Shown here one piece after another: positions 47,553 through 58,694 of a DNA stretch of 64,000 nt. A program made the position numbers and the translations under genes. This DNA comes from Silene latifolia. Taxonomy: Eukaryota; Streptophyta; Magnoliopsida; Caryophyllales; Caryophyllaceae. Each line of letters opens with the position of its first letter. Positions within the stretch are counted from its first letter, which is position 1. The notes beneath the pieces were generated by a model. It had not been told where the DNA came from, did not search any database, and worked only from the letters and a program-made list of their open reading frames with translations. The stretch covers positions 2,956,158 to 3,020,157 of the forward strand of contig NC_133538.1 of the NCBI RefSeq assembly GCF_048544455.1, given 5' to 3'.

Positions 47553-48960
47553 CTCTCCCCCACCTAATTTGTTGGCATCCTCGGCAACGCTTGAAACTTT
47601 GCATGGCTGGTTCACTTGGCTGATGTCGCTGGAAGTTGATTGGAACGGATGTTGGCACGCTTGCTCTTGTTGCGGGTGGGATTCTCAGGATCTGGATGGT
47701 GCCCAGACAGCTCACATGAAAGACAGGGTGACACTTCATCCAGGTAGGGCGGTCAAGCTTGTATGCTACTTCCCCAATCCGCTTGATCACTTGGATGGGG
47801 CCTTCGTACTTTTGCACTAATCGCTTGTCCCGTCCTCAGAGGAATCTCATCTGCTCTTTTTTTAGGTTCACCATGACCATGTCGCCTACTTTGAACTTTC
47901 TTGGTCTTTGATTCTGATCTGCCTACTTCTTCATGCGGCGAGACACTTTCTCCAAGTAAGCTCGTGCGATATCGGCATTCACGTTCCATTCTTTAACATA
48001 CTCATGAGCTTTATTTGTCCGGCCTCCATAGGTATCTGCAACGGTGGGAGGCAATAACGGCCGTTGACCTGTAACAAGCTCAAACGGGCTCTTGTCGGAG
48101 GAGGAGCTCGTCTGAACATTAAAACATAACTGAGCAACATCAAGGTGTCTCACCCACTCCATTTGAGTTGCCCCCACAAAGTATCTCAAGTACTCTTCCA
48201 ACATGCTATTGAATCGTTCAGTCTGGCCATCCGTTTGGGGATGTTAACTTGAGGATATTTGCAGCTTGGAACCCAGGAGATTGAACAGCTCTCCCCAAAA
48301 TAGTCCCGCGAAGCGAGAATCGCGGTCACTGACTATACTTTGAGGCAATCCCCCGTATTTCACAACATGCCTGCAGAACATTGTGGCAGTTTCTTCCGCG
48401 CTACACGCCTTAGGAAGGGGAATGAAAGTCGCATATTTCGAGAATCGATCCACAATGACAAGGATCACACTTAACGCCCCTACCTTCGGTAACCCAGAGA
48501 TAAAGTCCATTGAGATACTCTCCCATGGCCGTGTTGGCACCGACAACGGGTTTAGCAGCCCTCCCGGCTTCTGTTTCTCTCCCTTATCTTGCTGGCAAAT
48601 GAAGCATGTCTTCGTATACTCCATCACATCATCCTTCATTTGCGGCCAATAATAGTTCCTCTTTAATAGGCATAAAGTTCTCTGCCATCCCGGGTGACCC
48701 GCCCACAACGTATCATGGCACTCTTGTAGGAGGATCTTTCTCAATCCTGCCGCCTTCAAAATGAAATTATGATGTCCCTTCGTGAATAGAAGTCCATCTT
48801 CCATCCAAAACTTACGAGTTTTCCCCTCTAAAACCAATTGTTTCAGATTCCTCGCCATCGGGTCTTGGTCGAGGTGTTCCTTCGCCTTAGATTGAATATC
48901 CGTGACCACTGTAATAGTAGACAAGTGAGCAATCATATGTAGTGCAGACAAGTCACACCT
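47548..48960 (-). pseudogene. Integrase of nested element (interrupted)
   Basis: Minus strand: zinc-binding region (HDTLWAGHPGWQRTL then CFICQQDKGEKQK), the catalytic core with Asp in SMDFISGLPK, Asp in VSDRDSRF and Glu in TERFNSMLEEYLR, then GDMVMVNLKKEQ and YEGPIQVIKRIGEVAYKLD. Stops at 48244-48246, 47923-47925 and 47836-47838 break it. The part after HPVFHVSCL is frame-damaged, so a chromodomain cannot be confirmed. The enzyme would insert the cDNA into chromatin. Confidence 0.85.
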
Positions 48961-49332
48961 ACGGCTTAAGGCATCAACGACCCTATTCGCTGCTCCCGGT
49001 CGATAAATGAACTCCACATCGAACTCCGCTAACAACTCTTGCCATCTAGCTTGTCGGCTGTTGAGCTTAGGTTGAGTCAAGAAGTGTGATGTCGCGGTGT
49101 TATCAGTCTTGACGACGAACTTCGATCCCAAGAGATAGTGTCTCCATCCTCGCAGGCAATGAACAATAGCGAGAAGTTCTTTCTCTTGGACAACATACCG
49201 AGTTTCGGCCCTATTCAACTTTCTACTCTCAAAGGCCACTGGGTGACCCTCTTGGAGGAGTACTCCCCCAAGGGCATAATCAGACGCATCTGTATCCACT
49301 TCAAAGGGTTTTGTGATATCCGGCAGCGCCAA
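48961..49332 (-). pseudogene. RNase H of nested element
   Basis: Same frame as the RT after a stop at 49342-49344. Reads FEVDTDASDYALGGVLLQ, QEKELLAIVHCLRGWRHYL, VVKTDNTATSHF and VVDALSRR, covering the acidic active-site residues. It would remove template RNA during reverse transcription. Confidence 0.9.
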
Positions 49333-49341
49333 TACAGGCTC

Positions 49342-50169
49342 TTACATCACCACTTCCTTGAGCCTCTCAAAGGCCCTTCTCTTGTCGATGGAGAACTCCC
49401 ACTTGTTATCCTTTTTCAACAAATCGGTAAGTGGGGCGGGTATTTTGGAATACTCTCGAATGAATCTCCGATAGTAGTTTGCTAGCCCCAAGAAAGAGCG
49501 AAGCTCAGACACGTTTCTTGGGGTGCCCCAGTCCTTGATGGATGTTATCTTCTTCGGATCCATTATAAGTCTCCCTTTTCCCACGATGTGGCCGATAAAA
49601 TTGACTTCAGGTTGGGCTAACACCCACTTCTCCTTTTTGACAAATAAGTGATTGTCTCGCAGTTTTGCGAACACAAGCTTCAAGTGTTCTACGTGTTCAG
49701 CCAGAGAGGGACTATACACAACGATATCATCCAGGTACACCACCACGAATTTGTCCAAGTACTCATGGAATACATGGTTCATCAGCGTGCAAAACGTGGT
49801 AGGTGCGTTCGTAAACCCGAAAGGCATGACCAACCATTCGAAAGACCCATATCTCGTCACGCAAGCTGTCTTTGGCTCATCTCCTTCGGCAATTCGAACT
49901 TGATGATAACTCGATCTCAGATCTAACTTGGTGAAGTACACAACGCCCTGTAACTGATCGAACAAGTCAACTACCAAAGGAATGGGGTAGCGATTTCTCA
50001 CTGTCAGCTTGTTTAAGGCCCGATAGTCAATACATAATCTCAGACTACCGTCCTGTTTCTTCTGAAAGAGCACGGGGGCTCCATAAGGAGCTTTAGAAGG
50101 TCGAATCGACCCCGAGCGAATCAAATCATCTAGCTGTTTTTGAAGTTCAGCTAATTCCGGAGGCGTCAT
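49342..50169 (-). pseudogene. Reverse transcriptase of nested element
   Basis: 275 codons open. Blocks: [61 protein letters not shown], the catalytic YLDDIVVYS (both Asp at 49726-49731), [11 protein letters not shown] and [11 protein letters not shown]. This is the standard Ty3/gypsy polymerase. The domain is nearly intact; it is bounded by stops at 50179-50181 and 49342-49344. Confidence 0.93.
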
Positions 50170-50178
50170 GCGGTATGG

Positions 50179-50875
50179 TCATCGAGAAGGAGGTCTTGTC
50201 CCTGGAAGTAACTCGATTTGATGGTCTAACGAGCGTCGTGGCGGAAGACTCATAGGTAAAGAATCTGGCATCAAGTCCTTGTTGTCATCCAACACCCGCA
50301 TTATCGAGGGTTCCTCTGATTCGGCAGAAGTGTCCTCTTTCATGGACACGGTACACAAATAAGTTGGCTCGCCCTTTTGAAGTCCTCTATTCAATTGCAT
50401 CGCCGAAAGGAGGGGTCCCTTCATCTTACGATCTCCTCCCACGGCCTTCACCAAGCAAGGGTTTGATCCGACCATCATAAGGGAACCATTATGAGGTACT
50501 AAGAAGGTCGGTGTTCGCTTTAGAAAATCCATTCCGAGGACAATCTTTAAGCCATCCATCGGGACACTGGTGAAGTCGAGCTTCCCGCTCCATTCACCCA
50601 TATTGATCACTACATCTTTGGCCACGCCCTGAAATTGGCTTAGCACTGGAGTTAACAGATTTCATCTTACCTCCTTCTCGGTTTATCTCCATCCCGAGCC
50701 GCTTTGCCTCATCTGGGGTTACAAAATTATGGGAGGCTCCCGTGTCTATCATGGCATGAGTGCAAATTCCGTTAATTTTTACTTCAACGTACACGAGCTC
50801 AGTGGACTTGGCCTCAGAAAGGTTGGTGCCTTTTCCCATCGAACACATCATGTGCACCGCGCCCATCCGTGCCAC
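50179..50875 (-). pseudogene. Aspartic protease and linker of nested element
   Basis: Catalytic motif AMIDTGASHNFV, and a second part IVLGMDFLKRTPT in another frame; a frameshift lies near 50594-50646. It would cut the Gag-Pol polyprotein. An acidic linker leads to the RT and ends in a stop at 50179. Confidence 0.85.
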
Positions 50876-50893
50876 TTCTCCCTGTTCGTTGAA

Positions 50894-52117
50894 CTAGTCA
50901 TCGTCCCCTGGGTCGACTTCATGGTCCGTCCCTTCGGGGTTTGGTTCAACCGACATTTTAGACAAATTCTTCTTGAGGGTGTTAAACTCCCCCTGGTGCG
51001 GACACTCAGACATTCGGTGTGGTCCTTTGTATAAGAAACAGGCAAACGGTTTCTTACCGGTAGACGCTTCCGACGTGCTCCTCTTCGAGGAAGTTGGGAT
51101 GGAATTAGCTTGCCCCCACCTCCTATAATCTTCTCCTAGACGGAATCGACTGTTTCCCGTAGAAGGAGTTTTGGCTTGCGACGTGTTTCCTCCAAATATG
51201 GGGTTACCCCCGCTTGCTGCTGGGAATACCTTCTTCTGCGCCGCTTCACGCTCAGTATAATAATCGACTAGTCTCTCGGCCGCGGTCATTGCAACGGAGA
51301 GAAACTCGGGTCTATGTCGCATGATCTCTCGTTAAGCCCACTCTTTCAAACCATCGACGAACTGGAACACGCGATCCTTCTCGGTCATATCAGTTATCTC
51401 CAGCATACACGTCGAGTAGACTTTCACGTACTCCCGGATAGAACCCGTATGCTTCAAGCTCTTGAGTTTTCTTCGAGCTAGGAAGTCGGGATTCTCCGGA
51501 TAGAATTGTTCCTCGAAGAGTCGTTTGAAATCGTCCCTTGACTCCAACACTATGCTCCCTGCCTCAATCTCCGCGTTTTTGGAGCGCCACCATTGTTTGG
51601 CATCATCGATTAGATACATGCTCGCGGTAGTGACTTTCAGTGTCTCGTCGAGCGCACTTGCTCGGAAGAATTGCTCCATGTCGAAGAGGAAGTTATTGAC
51701 TTTTTTCGAGTCTCTCGCCCCACTATACTTGTGGGGTGCAGGCGGCTTCACCTTGGGAGTCCCACCAAAATTTTCGTCTGCGGCCATTTTCATCAATGTA
51801 TTACACATGTTTTCGAGCTGTCCGAGTCTCTCGTGGACATAGCCCATCTCTTCTGCGAACTCACGCGGAATTAATGCCTTTACGGCGTCAAATCAAGCCT
51901 CATGCCCCTTTATCGTCTCGTTTATGGTTTCTAGGCGAGCCTCATGCCCCCTTACCGTCTCATCAATGGCTTGGTGAGTGCCCCCGAGACTCACCACGAG
52001 TCCTTCCAGGTAAGGAAGTTTCTCCTCAAGTAGTTTCTCTAAGGCCGACACCCGGGCCCTAGTTTCTCCTTTGTTCCCACTCGGTTCTGTGGTCTTTCCC
52101 GTCATCGTAAGCAGCAT
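50894..52117 (-). pseudogene. Gag of nested element
   Basis: ATG at 52117, close to the primer site. It has a coiled-coil-like start, then the retrotransposon Gag domain (ASMYLIDDAKQWWRSK, FKRLFEEQFYPENPD, LKHTGSIREYVKVYS). A late FACFLYKGPHRMSECPHQG looks like a decayed CCHC knuckle (first Cys-X2-Cys pair altered). Stops at 51893-51895, 51332-51334 and 50894-50896 break it. Confidence 0.85.
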
Positions 52118-52134
52118 CTCCTCGTGAAGACCGA

Positions 52135-52146
52135 GCTCTGATACCA
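52135..52146 (-). other. Primer binding site of nested element
   Basis: Minus strand TGGTATCAGAGC, exact tRNA-iMet type, two bases from the 5' LTR (52149). Confidence 0.9.
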
Positions 52147-52148
52147 AA

Positions 52149-52683
52149 TGTCACAGTTCGGGACTTTGAGCTAGAACGTGGCATGCATCCTTGTCTAACA
52201 CACGACAAGAATGCAAGCGAGAGCATCAAGCACTAGTGAAGGATCACTAGTGCATTCCTAATCGTCTCGGTTGGCGTGTGTCGGGAATCCTAATCACGAT
52301 TATCAAGTCCGGCACACGAAAGCAATAAAAGTAAGCAATACGGTTATTGAAAGCAAGAACACAAGTAATATCAAGCTTTTGTATGAGAAGTGGTTTAATT
52401 GACTAGCACCTCTCATAGAGGCAAATTTGATAGTTTGGTCCTGGTAGCAGGATACATTGATTGTGCAGAATAGTGATATGTTTTCTAAACGCCTAAAAAC
52501 ATATCTTAAACTAAAAACGAGACTCCAAGATTCGACACGCAGGAAGTAGTCTTGGAGTACTAAATGAAACTAAAAACAGAAATTACAATACATAAGTACA
52601 AATAAGAAATCTAAGGGTTCGAAGTGAAAGGACCGCGCGCGCACTTTTCAGGGATTATGCGGCTAAGTGTGCGACTCCTTACA
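52149..52683 (-). repeat. 5' LTR of nested element
   Basis: Plus strand TGTCACAG...CCTTACA; partner of 47017-47552. Confidence 0.9.
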
Positions 52684-52688
52684 CATTG

Positions 52689-53500
52689 CCTACCCACCCA
52701 TGGGAGCCAATGCAAACTTTGAGTTGAAGGGCTACTTTATCCACAATCTACCCAAGTTTCATGGGCATGCAGGGGATGACCCCAACCGTCATCTCTCCGA
52801 ATTCCATATAATGTGTGAGGGTGCTATAAATGGTGTCACGGAAGACCAATTTAAATTCCGAGCTTTTCCATTCTCTTTACTATATGCGGCAAAAGATTGG
52901 CTATTCTACCTTTCACCGGGTACAATTAGTACTTGGAAGGCCATAAAATCGGCATTTCTTGAAAAGTTCTACCCCGATTCAAGACACAACCATGCCAAGA
53001 AGGCCATCACTTCTCCGGAACAAGATCCAAGTGAAAACTTGTATGAGTATTGGGAAAGGTTCAAGAAGTTGGTTGCCCAATGTCCATACCATGGACTAAG
53101 TGGTGATGACCTATTGGTGAACTTTTGTGACGATCTTACTCAACAAGACCAAAGAATGGTGAATGTCGCTACGGGTGGAGGGGTTGGCAACTACTCCGTG
53201 GCGGAAGCAAATGAAATCATAGAGAGGTTAGCCGTGAGCACAAGGAGCTATGGGAGAGGAGGCCGAGGTTCTAAGACTCTCAACTTAATTGAAACACCCT
53301 CTCATTCCAACCAAAAACTTGAGAAGACCGTGGATGATCTCACAAAAATGGTAGCTCAATTGATGGGAAACAATCAAGGTGTAGGTGGAGCACAAGGATC
53401 CAATGTGGAGTGCAATTTTTGTCAAGGTCCCCACCCGATGGAGACTTGTCCCATCATGCAAGAACAAGAGATAGGCCATGAGAATGTGAGTACAATATAA
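52689..53500 (+). pseudogene. Athila gag, 3' part
   Basis: Continues the gag frame of 46773-47016 in phase once one CATTG copy is discounted. Gag blocks are KGYFIHNLPKFHGHAGDDPN, HLSEFHIMCEGAINGVTEDQ, FPFSLLYAAKDWL, WKAIKSAFLEKFYPDSR and LYEYWERFKKLVAQCPYHG. A zinc knuckle CNFCQGPHPMETC (CX2CX3HX4C) lies at 53411-53449. The frame ends with a stop at 53498-53500. Gag would form the particle that packages the RNA. Confidence 0.9.
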
Positions 53501-54022
53501 CTCTAGGAACCCCACCGGGGATGGGTATTAAAAATATGATCCAAATGGCAACACTTACAACATCGGCTCTAGGGAAAATCCAAACCTTTCTTGGGGAGGA
53601 GATACTTCAAAGAGTTTCTAAAGTGGGCAATTCAACCATTTAAGAAACCAACATTCTCAAGGCCCAAACCCGAACTACCAAAGAAACCAAAATTCTCAAC
53701 AAGGGAAAGGGGGGTCTTTTGAATTTGGGAATCAAGGAAACCAAGGTCCTCAAGGAAACAACAAAAATTTTCAACAAGGGGGTTCCCAAGGGGATGACGA
53801 TCTATCCACCAAGGAAATGTTGAAGATTCTTGTTAAAAGGCAAGCCGAAGCAACAAGAAGGTTTGACAAAATGGATGCCGTTAAAATCTCAAGTGATGCA
53901 AGGGTGAAGAATCTTAAAATCCAACTTGGCCAAATTTCGCAAGAAATTGCCAAGAGCAAACTAAATCTACTTCAATCCCTTCTACCACGTTCCCTCCAAG
54001 AGAGAATGCAAGCGCCACGACC
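53501..54022 (+). pseudogene. Decayed C-terminal gag region of Athila
   Basis: Frames change. One stretch (53817-54026) reads KNLKIQLGQISQEIAKSK, which matches the Athila spacer LxxQxGQxA between gag and protease. It is rich in Gln/Asn codons. Confidence 0.6.
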
Positions 54023-54904
54023 TTGAGAAAAGGGAGAACCCTAGAGTCTTCCCCAAAGAAGAAGAGAAAGGCAAAGTCAAATGAGAGGATTATTAACATT
54101 GAGATACAAGAGGAAGAAGAGATTGTGGTTGAGAAAGAAAAAGAGTCATCCTCTAAGGCTAGTGGAGAAGAATTGAAGAGTCCATTGAGCATGGACAAAG
54201 GACAGAAAGCAAACAACAAAACTAATAATCATGTTGAGGAGATCGTAAGAGAACATGTTGTGGAGGTACCTTTTCCTTATGCTCTCACACATTCCAAAAG
54301 GTTTGAAAGAGACGAAGATCTCTACGAAACCTTTAGGAAGTGTGAAGTAAACATTCCCCTACTCAATCTTTTAAAAGGTGTCTCTAGGTATGCAAAGTTT
54401 CTCAAGGAACTTTGTAGGTCTAGGAGAAACACGAGGAACGGAACCCAAAAAGTAAGGGTAAGTGAACATGTCTCCGCCATATTTAAAAAATCACTTCCCA
54501 AAAAGTGTGGCGATCCGGGGATGTTCACTATACCATGCTCAATTGGGGAAAAGAGTTTCACCCATGCTATGTTAGATCTAGGTGCATCAATCAATGTCAT
54601 GCCCTATACACTCTATGAGACCTTGGGACTTCCACCTTTGAACAAAACCGATGTAGTCATCCAACTTGCGGATCGCTCAAATATTTACCCAAAGGGAATG
54701 TTGGAGGATGTGTTGGTAGAGGTGGACCATTTAACTTTCCCGGCCGACTTCTATGTCCTTGTTATGGAAGTCGACTCGAGGGCCACTCCGATCCTTTTAG
54801 GAAGGCCTTTTATGAAAACCTCTAAAACAAAGATTGATGTGTCTAATGGAAACCTCACTATGGAATCTGACGGAAAGAAACACACAACATCTATGTTGCT
54901 ATGA
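54023..54904 (+). CDS. Athila aspartic protease region
   Basis: 293 codons open. A basic, lysine-rich start and an acidic coiled-coil-like stretch are followed by the protease: TIPCSIGEKSFTHAMLDLGA (catalytic Asp at 54575-54577, with LGA replacing the usual TGA, as in Athila/Tat elements), INVMPYTLYETLGL and ATPILLGRPFMKT. The usual upstream block (VPFPYAL...YETFRKCEVNIPLL) is also present. The protease would cut the polyprotein. The frame is open but belongs to an element that can no longer be whole, so activity is doubtful. Confidence 0.8.
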   Translation: MRKGRTLESSPKKKRKAKSNERIINIEIQEEEEIVVEKEKESSSKASGEELKSPLSMDKGQKANNKTNNHVEEIVREHVVEVPFPYALTHSKRFERDEDLYETFRKCEVNIPLLNLLKGVSRYAKFLKELCRSRRNTRNGTQKVRVSEHVSAIFKKSLPKKCGDPGMFTIPCSIGEKSFTHAMLDLGASINVMPYTLYETLGLPPLNKTDVVIQLADRSNIYPKGMLEDVLVEVDHLTFPADFYVLVMEVDSRATPILLGRPFMKTSKTKIDVSNGNLTMESDGKKHTTSMLL

Positions 54905-55500
54905 GACAACCTAACGACTCACATTCATGCTATTTCTTGAACATAATTGAACCAATTGTCTCCCAAGTGTATAATTTGGGTCAAAGGGACCCCCTTGAGG
55001 TTGCCCTCACTAACGATTTGAGCCAAGAAGGTTTGCGTGTAGTGTTGTCTCATGATGTACAGGAGTACTCCGAAGACTTGGAGAAAGAAAAGCCTCTAGT
55101 TGGGGAGATAGAAGTTGAGACTAGCAAAAATGAGCAGCCGACTCTAGCACAAAGCGCAGCCTGCGCAGAGGGGCGTAGCCTGCGCAATTTGGCACAGCCT
55201 GCGTAGGTAGGCGCAGCCTGTGCAATGGACTGGCTTCCCACACAACTAGCCTTGCTCAACTCTTTTAGTCAAAAGGGCACCTTTCTTCCACTTGAAGCCA
55301 ACCTAGAGCGGCCCTTACCCTCCACCATTAAACCACCTAAACATGAACCAAAACCTCTTCCAAATCACCTCAAATACATATTCTTGGGAGCAAACAACAC
55401 CCTTCCATTGATTATCTCAAACCAACTCAAGAAGGAGCAAGAAGAGAGGTTAGTGACCATAAATAAGAGGCATGACCATAGCATAGATCACCCACATAAC
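54901..55500 (+). pseudogene. Athila protease-RT linker with inserted repeat array
   Basis: The frame from 54901 runs to a stop near 55204, and a second from 55225 reads PLPNHLKYIFLGANNTLPLI, the usual Athila entry to the RT. The reading stops at about 55500, where the reversed fragment starts. The GCGCAGCCTGCGC array interrupts the linker. Confidence 0.7.
55154..55223. repeat. GCGCAGCCTGCGC array in protease-RT linker
   Basis: Four cores start at 55154, 55173, 55192 and 55211, an exact 19-bp pitch. The third and fourth have one to two changes. Confidence 0.9.
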
Positions 55501-56701
55501 AAGCATAAGTAAGGAAATAGTAAACACAAGACAAGTGTCTCAAGTTTTCATGCTTAATCAACAATTTCTTGTCACGATATGGTTCCTTGAAGGATGGGAT
55601 GGACTTGATGAAAACCAAGTAAGAGTGGGGCGACTCGTGAGCTTCTTTGGGGAGTGAATTGGATGGTACTTCAAAGCAAATTTGAGGCGGTTCCTCCTTG
55701 CGGGGGTACATCTCTACAAACTCATTTTCCATTTCTTCTTTAGGATATTCCTTGACTCCCACACTTACAAGTTTCATAGGCTTTGGAGGTCCACAAATCA
55801 CGTCTTCTAGAGCCTCCACCTTTTCTTTTTCTATCCCAACCACCTCAAAATTCATTGCTCCTTGGTCATTGTTCTCAGACACCTTACTCGCCGATTCTTT
55901 AAAGGCCAATTTCGGGCAAGAGTTACTACGAACCAAAGAGTTGTTTCCAAGGTGTGAGGCGTCAACTTCGGTACAAGAAGTGTGAATAGGGATCTCAATG
56001 GATGACAAGGCCAAAGAAGGTTTCAAGTTACACATATCACCTTCCTCATCAAATAAATCATCAAAATAAGAGTTGTCAAAGGCGCAAACAACCTCTTCCT
56101 CGACCTTACTTCCCTCATGTTCAACTTTTTCAACAATTTGACCAAATGACTCCTTATCAAGGCCACTAAGGACCGAGGATTCGTCCTCACCCACATGACT
56201 ATTACTCGAGAAACCATCATCATAAGTGCACAAAGTGTCGGTAGATACTAGAATGGGGAAGTGGCATGGAAGTGTGGTGAAAACATAAGAATCATTCTCA
56301 TCATCCTAAAAACAATACTCTTTATAAGAGTAGCTCGTATCAAATTTAAGGGGAGGATGGTCTTCAACCTCACAATCATTATCTTTATCAAAGAAACCAT
56401 CATCAAAACACTCATTGTCTAAAGTGTGAAGAACTTCTTCATCGGTCTCATTTTGTTGGTATTGGGGTTGACAAGAGTTTTGGAACTCCCATTTCCTAGT
56501 AAGATTGGCTAAGTAGTGGAAGAGTTCCCATTTATACTCACAACTCCATTCAAAGAATCTTCCATTACTCAAGCTATGCACATGAGACATATACTCCTCA
56601 TTCAAACCACAATAAACCATACGGCCAAGCTCCCATAAATCATAAGAATAATTGCATTGCAAGACATATTGCTCAAGTCTATCAAAGTAATTGCAAAACA
56701 A
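55427..56701 (-). pseudogene. Leader ORF of a reversed Athila/Tat 5' fragment (unknown function)
   Basis: On the minus strand a single frame of about 424 codons starts at 56701. It is split by one amber stop at 56306-56308. The first 131 residues include YDLWELGRMVYCGLNEEYMS and WSCEYKWELFHYLANLTRKW. The second part (268 residues) is strongly acidic. It starts about 150 bases from a decayed tRNA-Asp-type primer site, where some Tat-lineage elements such as Ogre carry an extra ORF before gag. The forward Athila here has gag at that position instead. I do not recognise a domain. The left edge merges with the rearrangement breakpoint near 55500. Confidence 0.5.
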
Positions 56702-56850
56702 TTCACTCTCATCTTATGCAAAAGAGATCTTAACCATTTAATCAAACAAGTAAATAATCTATGGCAAATAAATGAGTCCTAATATTTACAAAGACTAACT
56801 ACACTAATTAAAGACTAATAGTTCAAAAATAAGCTTTAGCTATGTTGCCT

Positions 56851-56960
56851 TCCCCGACAATGACGCAAAAATTTGATAGGAATTTACTAGGTTGTCGTAA
56901 TAACTAGAATTAAATATCAAATTAACAATTTATAAAGCCAAACTCAACTCTACACTATTC
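56851..56960 (-). mobile_element. Reversed primer site and LTR end
   Basis: 56874-56960 is the reverse complement of the 5' LTR end around 46560-46644. 56851-56868 is a decayed reverse tRNA-Asp primer site (several transitions). It marks the 5' end of the reversed fragment. Confidence 0.8.
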
Positions 56961-57330
56961 ATGACAGATGCAAGGGATTTTGCTATTGGGGTCGTATTGG
57001 GCCAAAAAGAAGACAAAGCCTCTTATGTCATTCAATATACATCCTCCCTTCTCAACGATGCTCAAAAGAATTACACTACAACCGAGAAGGAGTTCTTGGC
57101 GGTAGTATATGCCCTTGAGAAGTTTCGATCCTACTTATTGGGAGTCAAGATGATTGTCTACACTGACCACAAAGCCATCATTCAACTTGTGGGCAAGAAA
57201 GACACCAAACCGAGACTTATGCGGTGGGTCCTTCTATTAAGTGAATTCGACATTGAAATAAGGGAGAAGAAAGGGTTGGCAAATGTGGTAGCCGATCACC
57301 TTAGTCGGCTACATCTTGATAATAAAAAAA
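56961..57330 (+). pseudogene. Athila RNase H
   Basis: Reads [50 protein letters not shown] and [12 protein letters not shown], the gypsy-type RNase H. It begins directly at the breakpoint with the reversed fragment; the RT that should precede it is absent. Confidence 0.85.
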
Positions 57331-58694
57331 TGCAAAGGATGGGGGTAGTTGATGGAAGTTTGCCTCATGAATCTCTTTATCCATTAAGAACGACGGAACC
57401 TTGGTATGCCAACTTGGTGAATTACATGGTGACTAAAAGTTTCCTACTTCTTTGTGATCAAGTCAAAGGAACAAGATCAAAGCCGATGCCCGGTTTTACA
57501 TATGGGATGATCCCTACTTATGGAAAATGTGTCAAGACCAAGTTATACGCCGATGTGTGCCGGATGTGGAGATATCACCTATTCTCAAATATTGCCATAA
57601 ATATGCATGCGGAGGTCATTTTAGACCCAAAAGGACGGCTAGGAAAATACTTGAAAGCGGGTTCTATTGGCCAAACATTTTCAAGGATGCCCACATCTTC
57701 ACAAAGACCTGTGACAAGTGCCAAAGGGTTGGAAACATATCAAGGATGAATGAAATGGCTCAACAACCCATGCTCTACTTGGAGATCTTTGATGTGTGGG
57801 GGGTAGACTTTATGGGGCCATTCTCCAAATCGGATGGTATCTCTACATTCTATTGGCGGTGGACTATGTCACGAAATGGGTTGAGGCCATACCAACCCGG
57901 AATGATGATGCAAGAACCATTTCAAAATTTGTACAAAGCCACATTTTCTCAAGGTTTGGGTATCCAAGGGCGTTGATAAGTGACTGAGGCACTCACTTTT
58001 GTAACCGAATTATGGAGGGACTACTCAAGAAATACCGGTCATACATAAAGTCTCCACCGCTTACCACCCTCAAACAAATGGGCAAGCGGAGGTGTCTAAT
58101 GGGGAGATCATGGGGATCCTAGAGAAGACGGTGAACCCCGATAGAAATGATTGGAGTAAAAGGTTGAACGACGCTCTTTGGGCATATCGCACCGCTTAGA
58201 AGATCCCTATTGGTATGTCCCCGTACCGGCTCATCTATGGCAAGGCGTGCCACCTCCCCTTAGAAGTAGAGCATAAGGCCTATTGGGCAATCAAGTCTTT
58301 CAATCAAAGCCTAGATGATGCGGGCCTCCATAGGAAGCTTCAACTTCAAGAGATTGAGGAAATCCGTCTTAACTCCTACGACAATGCCGCCATATACATG
58401 GAGAAAGCAAGAATATGGCATGATCGAATGATAAGTCGTAGGGAGTTCAAGGAAGGTAGCAAAGTCCTTGTGTTCCAAAATAGGCTCAAATTGTTCTCCG
58501 GAAAGCTAAGGTTAAGATGGTTCAGACCATACATTGTGAGGAAGGTCCATTCTCAAGGAGAGATAGAGGTTGAAAACCCAAGTACGGGGAAGATGATAAA
58601 AGTGAATGGACAATGTCTCAAGGCATATCATGAGGGAATGGAACCACAAATGGTGGAAGAAGTCACTTTGGAAGATCCCATCTATCAAGCATGA
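57331..58694 (+). pseudogene. Athila integrase (frameshifts and stops)
   Basis: Pieces in three frames: zinc-binding part HKYACGGHF...[10 protein letters not shown], core WGVDFMGPF (first Asp), FGYPRALISD followed by a stop, GQAEVSN (third catalytic region near 58085), then the open stretch 58215-58694 ([20 protein letters not shown] and [20 protein letters not shown], ending [18 protein letters not shown]). Frameshifts near 57500 and 57800 and stops near 57987 and 58197 prevent function. Confidence 0.85.

Larger units (their letters stand above)
47017..52683 (-). mobile_element. Nested Ty3/gypsy (chromovirus-like) element, full length, reverse
   Basis: LTRs are 47017-47552 and 52149-52683, with the perfect target duplication CATTG at 47012-47016 and 52684-52688. 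On the minus strand the order is PBS, gag, protease, RT, RNase H, integrase and polypurine tract, as in Ty3/gypsy. The RT-RH-IN sequence and the HPVFHVSCL motif after integrase suggest a chromovirus; a complete chromodomain was not seen. Eight in-frame stops and one frameshift interrupt a single long frame. By hand count the LTRs differ at roughly 22-24 of 535 sites, mostly transitions. Confidence 0.9.

Noticed and set aside
48383-49926. Plus-strand frames over 47.5-52 kb
   Set aside because: Shadows of the minus-strand pol of the nested element.
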